Below are positions 35,419 through 45,644 of a stretch of 64,000 nt of DNA, piece after piece. The stretch lies in the NCBI GenBank assembly GCA_001543015.1, contig LFLC01000038.1:1-64000 (forward strand). Direction: 5' to 3'. The position numbers were made by a program, and so were the translations under genes. The stretch's first letter is position 1. Each line of letters opens with the position of its first letter. A model generated the notes under the pieces. It ran no database searches, had not been told where the DNA came from, and worked only from the letters and a program-made list of their open reading frames with translations. The stretch is from Nitrosopumilus sp. LS_AOA (GTDB taxonomy: Archaea > Thermoproteota > Nitrososphaeria > Nitrososphaerales > Nitrosopumilaceae).

Positions 35419-36834
35419 TTAATTCAACTCCAACTCTCGAACATCAACAAAGTGACCATTAATTGCAGCAGCTGCAGCCATCACAGGACTAACTAGATGA
35501 GTTCGTCCCCCATTTCCCTGACGTCCCTCAAAATTTCTATTTGATGTACTAGCACATCGATCACCAGGAGATAAAATATCAGGATTCATTCCAAGACACA
35601 TACTGCATCCAGATTCCCTCCATTCAAAATTAGCATCAATGAAAATTTTATCAAGACCCAATTCTTCTGCTTGTTTTTTTACCATTTGAGAACCAGGAAC
35701 TACCATGGCCTGGACTTCAGATGATACTTTATTCCCTTGAATTACTTTTGATGCTTCAATGAGATCATCTAGTCTGGCATTGGTGCATGAACCAATAAAG
35801 ACTCTATTAATTTTGATATCCATAATTGATGTTCCAGATTTCAAATCCATATACTCTAGTGCTTTTTCAGCACCCTTTTTTTGATTGGTATCACCTTTAG
35901 AATATTCATCAGGGGATGGAACTGATTCAGTAACATCGCAAGTCATTCCAGGATTAGTTCCCCAACTCACTTGTGGTGCAATATCATCAATGTGTAAAGT
36001 AAATTCTTTTTCAAATTTTGCATCACTATCTGTGTGAAGTGTATCCCTCCAAGTATCAACTAGAGATTCATAATTTTTTGGAGTAAACTCCCTACCTCGA
36101 AGATAATCAAATGTTTTCTCATCAGGGGCAATCAATCCAGCACGAGCTCCTGCCTCAATTGACATGTTGCAAATAGTCATCCTCTGCTCCATGGATAAAT
36201 CAGTAATTCCTTCTCCACGATATTCAATTACAGTGCCATTCCCACCACCAGTCCCAATATTTTTGATAATTGATAGTATGATATCTTTAGCAGTTACGGC
36301 ATGGGGATTTTTTCTTTTTCCCTTAACTTTAATCTCAAAGGGTTTTGGTTTTTCTAGCCACATAGTTTGAGATGCCAAAACATGCTCAACATCACTAGTC
36401 CCAATACCTAAAGCCAAAGCACCAAATGCTCCATGAGTAGATGTGTGACTATCACCGCAAACAATAGTTGCCCCAGGTAAAGTAATACCCAACTGAGGAC
36501 CAATTACATGAACTATTCCCTGATTAGGACTATCCATACCAAATAGAGTAATTCCAAAATCTTTACAGTTTTTTTCCAGAGTTTTGATTTGGATTGATGA
36601 TGTTTGATCTAAGATTGGTAGTGAGCGGTCAGTTGTTGGAACGTTATGATCCATTGTAGCAATAGTTAGATCAGGTCGTCTTACTTTACGATTATTCATA
36701 CGCAATCCATCAAAAGCTTGTGGAGATGTTACTTCGTGAATTAGATGTCTATCAATGTAAATTAATGATGGTTCATTTTGTGTTTCTTCAACAATATGAG
36801 AATCCCAGATTTTTTCAAAAAGAGTTTGTCCCAT
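35419..36834 (-). CDS. leuC: 3-isopropylmalate dehydratase large subunit, bacterial type
   Basis: Start set at ATG 36834 ([14 protein letters not shown]), one base after the upstream stop; the track's 15 extra codons overlap the previous gene. 471 residues, the bacterial length. [4Fe-4S] ligands lie in [12 protein letters not shown] and in [40 protein letters not shown] is the substrate region. It acts with leuD. Confidence 0.93.
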   Translation of the reverse strand: MGQTLFEKIWDSHIVEETQNEPSLIYIDRHLIHEVTSPQAFDGLRMNNRKVRRPDLTIATMDHNVPTTDRSLPILDQTSSIQIKTLEKNCKDFGITLFGMDSPNQGIVHVIGPQLGITLPGATIVCGDSHTSTHGAFGALALGIGTSDVEHVLASQTMWLEKPKPFEIKVKGKRKNPHAVTAKDIILSIIKNIGTGGGNGTVIEYRGEGITDLSMEQRMTICNMSIEAGARAGLIAPDEKTFDYLRGREFTPKNYESLVDTWRDTLHTDSDAKFEKEFTLHIDDIAPQVSWGTNPGMTCDVTESVPSPDEYSKGDTNQKKGAEKALEYMDLKSGTSIMDIKINRVFIGSCTNARLDDLIEASKVIQGNKVSSEVQAMVVPGSQMVKKQAEELGLDKIFIDANFEWRESGCSMCLGMNPDILSPGDRCASTSNRNFEGRQGNGGRTHLVSPVMAAAAAINGHFVDVRELELN

Positions 36835-36835
36835 G

Positions 36836-37327
36836 TTAATCCAAGTCTGGCTTGTATTTGAAAAGACCACCGGCAGCAATTATCTTTCCAATAATTTCTG
36901 AGAATGGTTTCATTTTGTATGTTTGATTTTTTGTATTATTTTTAATCTCATTTGCTGAAACATCAATTTCTATTTCATCACCTTCAGCAATTCCATCATA
37001 TGCATCCTGATCAATCTCAATTGGTAACAAAAATGCGCCATCAACTGCATTTCTATAAAAAATTCGGGCAAAAGATAATGCCAAAACAGCTTTTATCCCA
37101 CAATGAGATAATGCAATAGGTGCATGTTCTCTACTGGAGCCACATCCAAAATTTTTCCCAGACAAAATAAAATCACCTTCCTTTACTTTGGAATGAAAAT
37201 CAGGATCTAATCCCTCCATTGCATGAGTTGCAAGTTCTGCATAATCGTGAATTTTTAGATATTGGCCTGGAATGATTACATCAGTATCAATATTGTCTCG
37301 AGCATATTTTATGATGTTTCCTTTCAT
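36836..37327 (-). CDS. Aconitase-family small subunit, archaeal LeuD/HacB type
   Basis: 163 residues; [18 protein letters not shown] and [27 protein letters not shown] are typical of the short archaeal small subunit of isopropylmalate isomerase or homoaconitase. Its ATG shares a base with the stop of the large-subunit gene (TAATG). The substrate (isopropylmalate, homocitrate or another tricarboxylate) cannot be fixed from motifs I can read. Confidence 0.88.
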   Translation of the reverse strand: MKGNIIKYARDNIDTDVIIPGQYLKIHDYAELATHAMEGLDPDFHSKVKEGDFILSGKNFGCGSSREHAPIALSHCGIKAVLALSFARIFYRNAVDGAFLLPIEIDQDAYDGIAEGDEIEIDVSANEIKNNTKNQTYKMKPFSEIIGKIIAAGGLFKYKPDLD

Positions 37328-38595
37328 TACAAGTCCCTCGGATCAGTAATTTTTCCAGTAACAGCTGATGCGGCTGCAACCATTGGAGATGAGAGATAGG
37401 TTTGTGATTCAATGTGACCCATCCTACCTGGGAAATTTCTATTAGTTGTACTAATGCAGATTTCATCTTTTGCCAAAACTCCCATGTGTGCACCACAGCA
37501 GGCACCACATGTAGGTGGTCCAACTGTTGCACCAGCATCTAGGAAAATTTTCAATAAACCATTCTCCATGGCTTTCTGATAAATTGAAATTGCTGCAGGT
37601 AAAATTTCAGTTCTAATCTTTACTTTTCGTCCCTTTAGAATTTTAGCTGCTGCCTCTAAATCCTCATATTTTGCACCAGTGCATGAGCCGATATAGGATT
37701 TATCTAATTCAACATTTGGTGCTTCTCGAACTATAGTAATATTATCAGGAGAAAATGGTTTTGCCACAATTGGTTCCATCTCTGAACTTTCATATTCAAA
37801 TATTTTGGCGTACTCGGAATCAGTATCTCCTTTAATCATCGGTACATTAGTTGCTCCTCTGCTTGAAAGATAGTCAACTACTTTTTGATCTGGTTCAACT
37901 ATACCATTCTTGGCACCAGCCTCTGTAGTCATGTTACATAATGTCAATCTACTCTCAACTGACATCTCATCAATACAACTTCCTCCAAACTGCATGGTTC
38001 TATATGCTCCACCATCGTTTCCAATATCACCAATAATTTTTAGAATCACATCTTTGGCCATTACATGATCGGGTAATTTTCCATTTATCTTAAAATAAAT
38101 CGTTTCAGGAACCTTGAACCAAATTCGTCCATTTAACAATACGTATGCAATATCAGTATGTCCTAATCCACATGCAAATGCACCTAATGCTCCTGTAGTG
38201 TTTGTATGAGAATCACCACCAACATAAACATCACCTGGCATCACCAATGCTTCTTCATGAGATAGAGTATGGCAAATGCCGTATTGACCCATCCCATACT
38301 TGAAGTGTTTTTCAATTCCATATTTTTTTGTGAATTTAGATAATTGTACAATATTTTCAGCTGATATTTTTTCTGCTGAAGGAACAAAATGATCTTCTGC
38401 TACCCAAACTTTGGTAGGATCCCATAACTTGTCAACTGAAATTCCTTGTTTTTTTAATTTATCAAATACTTTGATTACGCCAGGGCCTGATACATCATGC
38501 ATCATTACCTTGTCAACATTTGCAAAGATTACATCATCAGGGGAAACAGATGATTTTCCAGATGCACGTGCGAGAATCTTCTCAACAATATTCAT
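37327..38595 (-). CDS. Aconitase-family large subunit, archaeal LeuC/HacA type
   Basis: 422 residues from ATG 38595 (the track begins two codons earlier at TTG). Fe-S ligands lie in IGSCTGAKYEDL and TCGACCGAHMGVL; GDSHTNTTGALGAFACGLGHTDIAYVL is the substrate region. Shorter than the LeuC next door and of the archaeal class. It heads a four-gene operon with its own small subunit followed by leuC-leuD. One pair may serve leucine and the other lysine (aminoadipate route); that split is inference. Confidence 0.9.
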   Translation of the reverse strand: MNIVEKILARASGKSSVSPDDVIFANVDKVMMHDVSGPGVIKVFDKLKKQGISVDKLWDPTKVWVAEDHFVPSAEKISAENIVQLSKFTKKYGIEKHFKYGMGQYGICHTLSHEEALVMPGDVYVGGDSHTNTTGALGAFACGLGHTDIAYVLLNGRIWFKVPETIYFKINGKLPDHVMAKDVILKIIGDIGNDGGAYRTMQFGGSCIDEMSVESRLTLCNMTTEAGAKNGIVEPDQKVVDYLSSRGATNVPMIKGDTDSEYAKIFEYESSEMEPIVAKPFSPDNITIVREAPNVELDKSYIGSCTGAKYEDLEAAAKILKGRKVKIRTEILPAAISIYQKAMENGLLKIFLDAGATVGPPTCGACCGAHMGVLAKDEICISTTNRNFPGRMGHIESQTYLSSPMVAAASAVTGKITDPRDL

Positions 38596-38668
38596 AATCA
38601 AAAAAGCTATTCCTATAGATTAAAAGCTTTACAGAACAATAAAAAAGAAAAACAATTCTCATAATACT

Positions 38669-39451
38669 ATGTCATTAACTGTTTTACCTCTCCTATCAAA
38701 GAGAATGGAGGGAGAATTTGATGTTTTTAAGATATTATTTGAGACATTAGAAAAAAACAATGAAAAATTACAGGAAGGAGATGTGATTGTAATATCTACA
38801 AAATTCATATCAAATTCACAGGGCAGAATCATGGATTTGCCCAGTGTAAAGCCATCAGTGATGGGTAAAGAGATTTCAGAAACATATCAGCTAAAACCGC
38901 AAATTGCCGAAATTATCATCAGAGAATCAGACAAGATTTTTGGTGGAATTGGAGGATTTGTAATTACTTCATCAGATAATATTATGGCACCAAATGCAGG
39001 AATTGACAAATCAAATGCAAAAAAAGATAAAATAATTTTGTATCCTACAAATCCATATCTTGTTGCAGAACAGATTCGTAGAAAAATTTTCTTAAAGATG
39101 CTAATTCATGTAGGAATTATTCTAGTAGATAGCAGGCTAATGCCTGCAAGAATTGGAACATCAGGTGTGGCAATTGCATGTGCAGGAATTGAACCAGTAT
39201 TAGATATGAGATCAAAAAAAGATCTTGATGGCAATCCACTAAAAGTGACATTTCAAGCAGTTGTGGATAATCTTGCAACAATTGCTAATCACAAAATGGG
39301 GGAGGGTGCAGAATCAAAACCATTTTCAATAGTTAGAGATTCTGGTGCAAAACTAACTGATAGAAAAATCAGTCCATCAGAGATGGCAATATCTCCAGAT
39401 CAATGTGTATACGTTAGAGGATTATCAAGTCCACCAAATACTACGAAGTAA
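38669..39451 (+). CDS. cofE: Coenzyme F420:L-glutamate ligase
   Basis: It adds glutamates to F420-0 using GTP. 260 residues; GDVIVISTKFISNSQGRI, APNAGIDKSNA and DSRLMPARIGTSGVAIACAGIEP are family signatures. Single-domain archaeal form without the FMN-binding FbiB extension. Divergent from the dehydratase operon across 73 bases. Supports F420 use in this organism. Confidence 0.93.
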   Translation: MSLTVLPLLSKRMEGEFDVFKILFETLEKNNEKLQEGDVIVISTKFISNSQGRIMDLPSVKPSVMGKEISETYQLKPQIAEIIIRESDKIFGGIGGFVITSSDNIMAPNAGIDKSNAKKDKIILYPTNPYLVAEQIRRKIFLKMLIHVGIILVDSRLMPARIGTSGVAIACAGIEPVLDMRSKKDLDGNPLKVTFQAVVDNLATIANHKMGEGAESKPFSIVRDSGAKLTDRKISPSEMAISPDQCVYVRGLSSPPNTTK

Positions 39452-39481
39452 AACTGGTTTTGCTTTAAATATAGGAATTCA

Positions 39482-40048
39482 GTGAAAAAAAATATGGAGT
39501 ACGTCACCAAATATCCAAAAACTATTTCATTTCTTGATGGATTAAAACACAAAATTGATGTTGATAGTAAAAATGGGGTAGAGCAACTCCACATTGTTGT
39601 AAAGAAAAGTTTTGATGAATTGATGAAAATGTTCGTAGAAGAAGGATTCACTAAAGTAAAATTTGAACATAAACAACCAGACCAAATCGGAAGTGGGATA
39701 AATCTAAAATTAAGAAAACCATGGGAGATGCATATTAGAATGGTTGATTTGAAAAAGGGATTAATTGGAATTCATGCAGAAGTCGAAGTCTCAAGGGATT
39801 ATTTACAGCATCTTTTCTCTCAAAGAACTCCAGTAGTTTATGAGGTTGAAGAAATTCTAAAAAAATATCATGTAGAGTATAATGTTTGGCACAATAAATT
39901 AAAACAAAACGTTACAGAGATTTTAGATAATTACAAAGTCAAATTAGCAACACCTGGAATTCCAGTAATTGCATGGAAACCAATGTTATATGTGATTGTA
40001 ACTATAGTGTTTCTTTATGGCTGGAAATTTTTTGATACTATCTATTAG
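39482..40048 (+). CDS. Hypothetical tail-anchored protein, 188 aa
   Basis: GTG start (ATG four codons on is possible). A soluble mixed alpha/beta region with KKSFDELMKMFVEEGF and a single C-terminal membrane segment (MLYVIVTIVFLYGWKFF) suggests tail anchoring to the membrane with the bulk in the cytoplasm. Family not recognised. 30 bases after cofE on the same strand. Confidence 0.75.
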   Translation: MKKNMEYVTKYPKTISFLDGLKHKIDVDSKNGVEQLHIVVKKSFDELMKMFVEEGFTKVKFEHKQPDQIGSGINLKLRKPWEMHIRMVDLKKGLIGIHAEVEVSRDYLQHLFSQRTPVVYEVEEILKKYHVEYNVWHNKLKQNVTEILDNYKVKLATPGIPVIAWKPMLYVIVTIVFLYGWKFFDTIY

Positions 40049-40049
40049 A

Positions 40050-40376
40050 CTAAACACCAAGTGTTTCAGCTTTTGTCAAATCCAAAAATACCTTATCACC
40101 AACTGAGAGACCCATGTCTTTGTATTCATGCATCTCAAGTTTTAATTGAGTAACAGAACCTTGTGCACCCATTCCGCCCATTCCACCCATCATCTTGTTT
40201 AGATCCTTCATCATATCATTCATGTTTGAGAATCCCATAACTTTTGGTGTCCCAAATGCTGGTTGTGGATTTTGAGTTCCCTCTTTTAGATCTTTTATTG
40301 AGGATAATGAAATTACGACATATGGTGCCCCATCAGGTGCAGAATCGATACTTTTTACCACATATTCTTTCTTCAT
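40050..40376 (-). CDS. Hypothetical protein with Met/Gly-rich linker, 108 aa
   Basis: Two beta-rich halves joined by MNDMMKDLNKMMGGMGGMG. Methionine clusters like this sometimes bind copper(I), or act as signal-sequence binding loops like that of SRP54, but there is no signal peptide here. Family not recognised; single gene with its own ATG. Confidence 0.7.
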   Translation of the reverse strand: MKKEYVVKSIDSAPDGAPYVVISLSSIKDLKEGTQNPQPAFGTPKVMGFSNMNDMMKDLNKMMGGMGGMGAQGSVTQLKLEMHEYKDMGLSVGDKVFLDLTKAETLGV

Positions 40377-40475
40377 GGTGATGGTAGAAACTATAGCAAT
40401 ATAATTTTAAGGTGAATTTATCATAAATTGGCTCTAGATTGAAGATTTAATTACAATTTTTGAGATTTAGAGTCA

Positions 40476-41009
40476 ATGTCTGAATCTATCAAGGCCACAT
40501 TACAATATTATGGAATTTCACCATGGGAGATTGAAGTACTGTATGGATTTCTAAACTCTCATTTTACAATTATTCAAGATGAGATTGAATCAAATGATGA
40601 GACCTTTGTGAGTTACTTGGAACTAAAAATTCCACTCACATTTAATGAAGAATTTTTTCAGTGGTTTGATTTTAAGCGTTGGGAAAAAGTCAAATCAGTT
40701 TTCAAGGAAATGAAGAGAAGACGAGGAAGTAGCAATGCATTAAAAATTAAAATCAATTTTTCTGGAATTCCAAAAATTATTTTCATCGTAGATATTGTGG
40801 ATAGGCAGAAATTCAATAATGCGATTGAGAAAATTGATTCAGTGTTAGAATTATTACAATATCATCTAGATCCTCAAAAAACACCAACAGGAATTTCAGA
40901 GATTATCTACAAATTTGATGCAACAACAGTTAGATGGCGTCTAAATACAGCAACATCTGAAAATAAAAAATACGTTTTCAGAAATGAGTTATGGGATGAG
41001 GTTATTTGA
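40476..41009 (+). CDS. Hypothetical protein, 177 aa
   Basis: Soluble alpha/beta protein without signal peptide or TM; features GISPWEIEVLYGFLNSH and a basic stretch MKRRRGSSNALKIK. I do not recognise it. It converges with the next gene, overlapping by 8 nt. Confidence 0.7.
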   Translation: MSESIKATLQYYGISPWEIEVLYGFLNSHFTIIQDEIESNDETFVSYLELKIPLTFNEEFFQWFDFKRWEKVKSVFKEMKRRRGSSNALKIKINFSGIPKIIFIVDIVDRQKFNNAIEKIDSVLELLQYHLDPQKTPTGISEIIYKFDATTVRWRLNTATSENKKYVFRNELWDEVI

Positions 41010-41541
41010 GATCTTTTTGTAATGGTTCAAGTAATCCATGAAGTTCTTTGTATTTTGATTCGATAAAACTCAAAGCCTCATCAAGTTTCTTTGATTTTCC
41101 ATACTTGTAACGAATTAGTTCACGATGATGCCAAAACGTTACATCATCACCTGCCGAGATTGTAGTAAAATAATCAGTTCCCTTCAAATTATCTGGAATG
41201 GTAACATCATGAGGAAATAGCATATCGACAATAAACCATTCATCACCATCAGGATAATCAGAACCAGTTTCAATATCAAAGAAAATATGTAATAAATCAG
41301 ATTGCATAAGACCATCATCATTTATTGTAGGATGTCTCACAGGAGATTTTTTAAAATCAAGACCAACTAATTCTGGCTCAAAGAAACCTTTGAGAATAGA
41401 TTTTCTAAAAATTTTATTTGCTTCAGGAATGTTCAAACGCAAAATAATATTCCATAAAACTTGCCTATAACTTTTAGTTTCTAAGAAAAAAATGCTATTT
41501 TTGGGCTCAAATAGCATTTCTGTTTTGTCTAAAATAATCAT
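41002..41541 (-). CDS. Hypothetical protein, 179 aa
   Basis: Soluble, acidic in the middle (FFDIETGSDYPDGDEWF) with a His pair in VTFWHHRELIRYKYG. Not recognised. The 460-base region to its right contains two Cys-rich microprotein genes and then the FMN-reductase promoter. Confidence 0.7.
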   Translation of the reverse strand: MIILDKTEMLFEPKNSIFFLETKSYRQVLWNIILRLNIPEANKIFRKSILKGFFEPELVGLDFKKSPVRHPTINDDGLMQSDLLHIFFDIETGSDYPDGDEWFIVDMLFPHDVTIPDNLKGTDYFTTISAGDDVTFWHHRELIRYKYGKSKKLDEALSFIESKYKELHGLLEPLQKDLK

Positions 41542-41577
41542 GCATACCAGTATATTCCATTTTTGCGTAGAAAATTA

Positions 41578-41688
41578 ATGCCAACTTGGAATTGTAATAA
41601 TTGCAATATGCCAATGACATTACTTGATAAAGTTCCAAACATATCATGTCCAAATTGCGGTAAAAAGATGATTGAAATTTTAGATTAA
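41578..41688 (+). CDS. Zinc-ribbon microprotein, 36 aa
   Basis: Missed by the track for length. MPTWNCNNCNM ... ISCPNCGKKM carries two C-x2-C knuckles 18 residues apart, a minimal zinc ribbon. Stand-alone on the plus strand, divergent from the 179-aa gene. Likely zinc-bound; partner unknown. Confidence 0.65.
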   Translation: MPTWNCNNCNMPMTLLDKVPNISCPNCGKKMIEILD

Positions 41689-41733
41689 TTTCACAAAATT
41701 TATCCAGTAATTAGTAAATGAAATAATAGTATT

Positions 41734-41850
41734 CTAACAATCACAATTACTAGTATTGCCTCTACGTGGACGGCATATTTTACAATCTAGAAGGCATTTA
41801 TCTTCAGGGCAATAACCGCAGAACTGTTTCTTTTTTGTTGGGTTATTCAA
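41734..41850 (-). CDS. Cys-rich microprotein, 38 aa, seven cysteines
   Basis: TTG start, then NNPTKKKQF followed by CGYCPEDKCLLDCKICRPRR and a C-x-C end (NCDC). Seven cysteines in 28 residues fit a metallothionein-like or zinc-cluster protein. It lies antisense to the unlikely 68-aa track ORF at 41766-41972, which I reject in its favour. A similar Cys-rich microprotein lies at 45.4 kb. Confidence 0.55.
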   Translation of the reverse strand: MNNPTKKKQFCGYCPEDKCLLDCKICRPRRGNTSNCDC

Positions 41851-41974
41851 TATTTTTCTATACACATCCAAGTTACAAAAAGATTATCCTAGATTCTATA
41901 CATTTCAGGCTTAACTGTTTATTGATAATTAACTTGATAAAGAATAAAATAAAAATCAAAAAATTTCATTGAAA

Positions 41975-41982
41975 TTTATATA
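41975..41982 (+). promoter_or_regulatory. TATA box of the FMN-reductase gene
   Basis: TTTATATA is centred about 26 nt before the ATG at 42004, so the transcript probably starts at or a few bases before the start codon. No other signal is seen. Confidence 0.55.
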
Positions 41983-42003
41983 CACATATGGATTGGTGAG
42001 AAT

Positions 42004-42531
42004 ATGAAAGTTGTTGTAATTTCGGGCAGTCCAAGAAAAAATGGTAATACTCAGATTTTAATGAAATATGTTTATGAATATGCAAAATCAAAAAATGCAG
42101 ATACAAAATTGATCAATTTGTCAGATGGTCAAATTGAGTGCTATAGAGGATATGAAGATGAATACAATGAAGCAACAAAGAATGCTGCAAATGACATTAC
42201 AGAAGCTGATGTATGGTTAATTGGAACTCCAATTTACAATTCATTTTTTAGTTCAGCACTAAAAAATTTGTTTGAATATATCAATTATAAAAAAACTGAA
42301 GGAAAGGTTGCAGGAATGACAATTTTAGCTGCAGGGCAAATTGGATTTACTGATGTCCAAACACTACTCACCCAACTATTATCATATTTTAGAGTAATAA
42401 CAAATCCAAAAGCTGTTTTTCTAACTACAGAAGATATTGCAGATAATGCAATTTCAAATGAAGATGCTCAAAATAGACTAAAGGCAATGGTTGATGAAAC
42501 ACTAGAATTAGCCTCAAAATTACAAAAATAG
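42004..42531 (+). CDS. NADPH-dependent FMN reductase family flavoprotein
   Basis: Flavodoxin fold, 175 residues. VVVISGSPRKNGNTQILMKYV is the FMN phosphate loop and WLIGTPIYNSFFSSALKNLFEY the isoalloxazine loop. It reduces flavin or a quinone/chromate-like substrate with NAD(P)H. The Cys in IECYRG is a possible redox residue. Monocistronic with a leaderless promoter. Confidence 0.88.
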   Translation: MKVVVISGSPRKNGNTQILMKYVYEYAKSKNADTKLINLSDGQIECYRGYEDEYNEATKNAANDITEADVWLIGTPIYNSFFSSALKNLFEYINYKKTEGKVAGMTILAAGQIGFTDVQTLLTQLLSYFRVITNPKAVFLTTEDIADNAISNEDAQNRLKAMVDETLELASKLQK

Positions 42532-42532
42532 A

Positions 42533-43495
42533 TTAGACTTCAAGTGAATCTAAAATTTTTGAAATATCAGTATTAGAATATCCATTTTTAGAAATATTTT
42601 GTTTTGCTGGAGGATTATCCAAATAATTTGGAATGTGGTCTTGTATTCGAACTGTATAGGGGGTAGTTATTTCATTTTTGTAAAAGACGCCAATTGGAAT
42701 TTTGTTTCCCCACTCAAGTGATTTGATTAGTGCTTGAGATAGTTTCTCATTTACTTCAACTTCAGAATCATAATGGACTACTGGTTCAAATCCATGCTCC
42801 TCTAATTTGTAAATTCTTGAATGTCTTTTTTGGGCCTCATCCATCAAATCAGCTCCTGCATACCAATCTCTAGTGTTAAGATCATTGTATGTAGGACATG
42901 GTTGCAATACATCTAAAAATGATAATCCAGGATGTTTGACTGCTTGAATTATCAGAGATTTGAGATGTTTAATATCATAAGAATAACCACGTGCTACAAA
43001 TGTAAAACCACTTGCAATTGCTAATCCAATTGGATTTACATTTGAGTTGGTATTTGGTGATGGAAGAGATTTTGTTTTTTCTCCTAATTTCAAAGTAGGA
43101 GAAGCTTGTCCTTTAGTTAATCCATAAACACCATTATCAAAAATTATGTAAGTCATGTCTATATTTCGTCTACCTGCTGCAACAAAATGACCGGCACCAA
43201 TTCCTAAACCATCACCATCACCACCTGCAGCAAGAACAGTCATCTCAGGATTTGCAATCTTTGCTCCTTGTGCAAATGTTAAAACTCGTCCATGTAATGT
43301 GTGAACACCATATGTGTTGATAAAGTGAGATGTCTTTCCAGAACAACCAATTCCAGAAAATATGGCAGTCTTGTCTCGTTGCAATCCCATATCAGCTAAC
43401 GCCATTTGGATGGCATTGACTATTCCAAAATCCCCACAACCAGGACACCAATCATTATGGACGTCTGTTTTGAATTCAGCAGGTTTAAGCGCCAT
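42533..43495 (-). CDS. 2-oxoacid:ferredoxin oxidoreductase, beta subunit
   Basis: TPP-binding subunit. 320 residues; [17 protein letters not shown] with Fe-S Cys, [23 protein letters not shown], and the TPP motif [16 protein letters not shown]. With the alpha/gamma fusion it forms a two-subunit enzyme that decarboxylates a 2-oxoacid (pyruvate or 2-oxoglutarate) and reduces ferredoxin. Overlaps the alpha gene by 11 nt. Confidence 0.93.
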   Translation of the reverse strand: MALKPAEFKTDVHNDWCPGCGDFGIVNAIQMALADMGLQRDKTAIFSGIGCSGKTSHFINTYGVHTLHGRVLTFAQGAKIANPEMTVLAAGGDGDGLGIGAGHFVAAGRRNIDMTYIIFDNGVYGLTKGQASPTLKLGEKTKSLPSPNTNSNVNPIGLAIASGFTFVARGYSYDIKHLKSLIIQAVKHPGLSFLDVLQPCPTYNDLNTRDWYAGADLMDEAQKRHSRIYKLEEHGFEPVVHYDSEVEVNEKLSQALIKSLEWGNKIPIGVFYKNEITTPYTVRIQDHIPNYLDNPPAKQNISKNGYSNTDISKILDSLEV

Positions 43496-45395
43496 GCATT
43501 AAAATCTCCCGTTTGTTTGCTTTATTTTGTACAATTCTTTTTAGTGAATCATACACTTCAGTACTAGTCATTGCACGTCCAGTGTATTTTAAAATAAAAT
43601 AATCAATATCACGTCCAACATTTTGTTTGAATAATTTTGCTAATTGTCCTGACTGATTTGCCTCAACATCAATTATTGTTTTAGCATCTTTGAGTAATGA
43701 TGTCACATAATCAGCTGGGAATGGATGCATCAATTTCATTTGAACTAATCCAATTAAGATTCCTTCTTTTTTTAGCATATCTATTGCATCAAGTAATGGT
43801 CCCATTGTAGAACCCCATGAAATTATAGTAAAATCCTCAATACCAAAAGAAACTGCTTGTTGTTCCTTAGGAATTCGCTCAAGAATCAAATCCATTCTAG
43901 ACATTCTCTTATCCATCATTTTTACACGTAAAACTGGATCTTCTGTTATGTGTCCTTTCTCATCTGATTCATCTCCAGTATTCCAAAAGATTCCATTATC
44001 AATTCCCAATCTTGAACGTGGAGATATTCCATCATCAGTAAATTCAAATCTTCTATATCCATCTTCAACTTTTTCTAATAGTTTGCCCCTATCAATTGAA
44101 ATCTTTTCTGGTTCAAATCTTGGACATGTAATTACAGAACTTGCATGAAATTTATCCATCATGTGAATTACTGGGACCTGAAAAGTATCAGCATAATTAA
44201 AGCAATTTCCAGTATCATAGAAACTCTCCTCAATTTCTCCTGATGCATAAACAATTTTTGGAAAATCTCCAGCTCCGGCATACACTGAAAATAAAAGATC
44301 ATCTTGTCCATGTCTTGTTGGAAGTCCAGTTGATGGTCCACTTCTTTGATAAGCAGTAATTACTATAGGTACTTCATTAATTCCTGCCCAGGCCAGCATC
44401 TCAGTCATTAGTGCAAATCCGGGTCCTGAGGTACAAGTGGCAGAACGTGTTCCAGTTAGAGCACCACCAATAGTCATTCCAATTGCACAAATTTCATCTT
44501 CTGTTTGAATAACTGCAGTAGACCCGGGTCTATCATCAATGATTTCTAAAATCTCATTTGATTCAAGATATACGGATTCATCAGATGCAGGAGTAATTGG
44601 ATAGTATGGTTGGAATCTACAACCAGCTGCCATTTTTCCTAATGCTGTTCCCTCAAATCCCTGAATCAAAATAGTTCTAGGTTCTTTTTGTGTTCCAGGT
44701 AAAGTGTAATCAAAGTTTTCAAATTTGACAGTAGCGTAATTGTATGAATATGTTGCAGTTATTTGATTGATTTTTGCAATCTCTGGTTTCTTTGCAAAGA
44801 TAGTTCCTATTGTTTTTTGTAAAGAATCAGGCGGCATTCTTACTAATCCTAAAGATAATGATACTCCAATTACATTGAACATTCTAATCAATCCTTTAAG
44901 GCGAGGATTTTCAGTTTCTTCAGATAAGGTTAGTAAAATAGATTTGAATGATACAGGGTAGAGTATAACACCTTTCTCTTTTGCAATATCTAAAACACCA
45001 CCAACAGTAAATGGTTTATTTTTTGATTCTAATTCTTTGTGTAGTCTTTCTTTGAATGGTGCATCAAGGGTATGAACTGCATCTGTGGTTATCTTTTCAA
45101 TATCTGAATCATAGATCATTCCACCACCTGAAATTACTTCATCATAATGGCGAAAAATTGTTTCAGCATCAAAGGATACCATTAAATTAACATCATTAAC
45201 ATTTGAGTGAATTTTTTTATCAGCAATTCGTACTGTAAAGTAGCTATGTTCACCTTTGATGTTTGAATAAAATTCTCTTTTTCCAAATACCTGATATCCC
45301 ATTTCAGCACAAACACGTGAGAAAATATTGGCACCAGATTCCACTCCACTGCCTTGTGGACCACCGATTAGCCATGTAAAATCAACTGGACTCAC
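43485..45395 (-). CDS. 2-oxoacid:ferredoxin oxidoreductase, fused gamma-alpha subunit
   Basis: 636 residues, GTG start. The gamma domain (~1-190; [20 protein letters not shown]) is fused in front of the alpha pyrimidine domain ([43 protein letters not shown]). Archaeal two-subunit layout as in Sulfolobus and Nitrosopumilus. It likely supplies 2-oxoglutarate or pyruvate interconversion for anabolism; substrate specificity not read. Confidence 0.93.
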   Translation of the reverse strand: MSPVDFTWLIGGPQGSGVESGANIFSRVCAEMGYQVFGKREFYSNIKGEHSYFTVRIADKKIHSNVNDVNLMVSFDAETIFRHYDEVISGGGMIYDSDIEKITTDAVHTLDAPFKERLHKELESKNKPFTVGGVLDIAKEKGVILYPVSFKSILLTLSEETENPRLKGLIRMFNVIGVSLSLGLVRMPPDSLQKTIGTIFAKKPEIAKINQITATYSYNYATVKFENFDYTLPGTQKEPRTILIQGFEGTALGKMAAGCRFQPYYPITPASDESVYLESNEILEIIDDRPGSTAVIQTEDEICAIGMTIGGALTGTRSATCTSGPGFALMTEMLAWAGINEVPIVITAYQRSGPSTGLPTRHGQDDLLFSVYAGAGDFPKIVYASGEIEESFYDTGNCFNYADTFQVPVIHMMDKFHASSVITCPRFEPEKISIDRGKLLEKVEDGYRRFEFTDDGISPRSRLGIDNGIFWNTGDESDEKGHITEDPVLRVKMMDKRMSRMDLILERIPKEQQAVSFGIEDFTIISWGSTMGPLLDAIDMLKKEGILIGLVQMKLMHPFPADYVTSLLKDAKTIIDVEANQSGQLAKLFKQNVGRDIDYFILKYTGRAMTSTEVYDSLKRIVQNKANKREILMHGA

Positions 45396-45444
45396 AACAT
45401 ATCACCTACGTATTGAATAATAATAATCTGTTTTACCAAAATGA

Positions 45445-45591
45445 TCAACCTCCAGTAGCTGCATCAAACAAAGCACATTTGCAATCATCACGTTCCCCAC
45501 AATAAGGGCAAACACAACCACATTTTTCAATAGAATTTCCACATTCTACACAAATTGCAAATTCCTCTTCTTCTTCAACTTTGGAAGACAT
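45445..45591 (-). CDS. Cys-rich microprotein, 48 aa, nine cysteines
   Basis: Below the track cutoff. SSKVEEEEEFAICVECG ... KCGCVCPYCGERDDCKC: nine cysteines in C-x2-C and C-x-C pairs after an acidic lead. Probably binds zinc or an Fe-S-like cluster. It lies 50 bases upstream of the gamma-alpha subunit gene on the same strand, so it may be co-transcribed with the oxidoreductase; a link to cluster or ferredoxin handling is speculative. Confidence 0.7.
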   Translation of the reverse strand: MSSKVEEEEEFAICVECGNSIEKCGCVCPYCGERDDCKCALFDAATGG

Positions 45592-45644
45592 CTAAATAGA
45601 CTAAAAAGAAATCGTATAAATGGTTTAGCTGATTTTTAGAAATA

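Noticed and set aside
41766-41972. 68-aa plus ORF
   Set aside because: AT-driven composition at its end and overlap with the Cys-rich microprotein on the minus strand, which is the better coding candidate. It also runs toward the FMN-reductase promoter.
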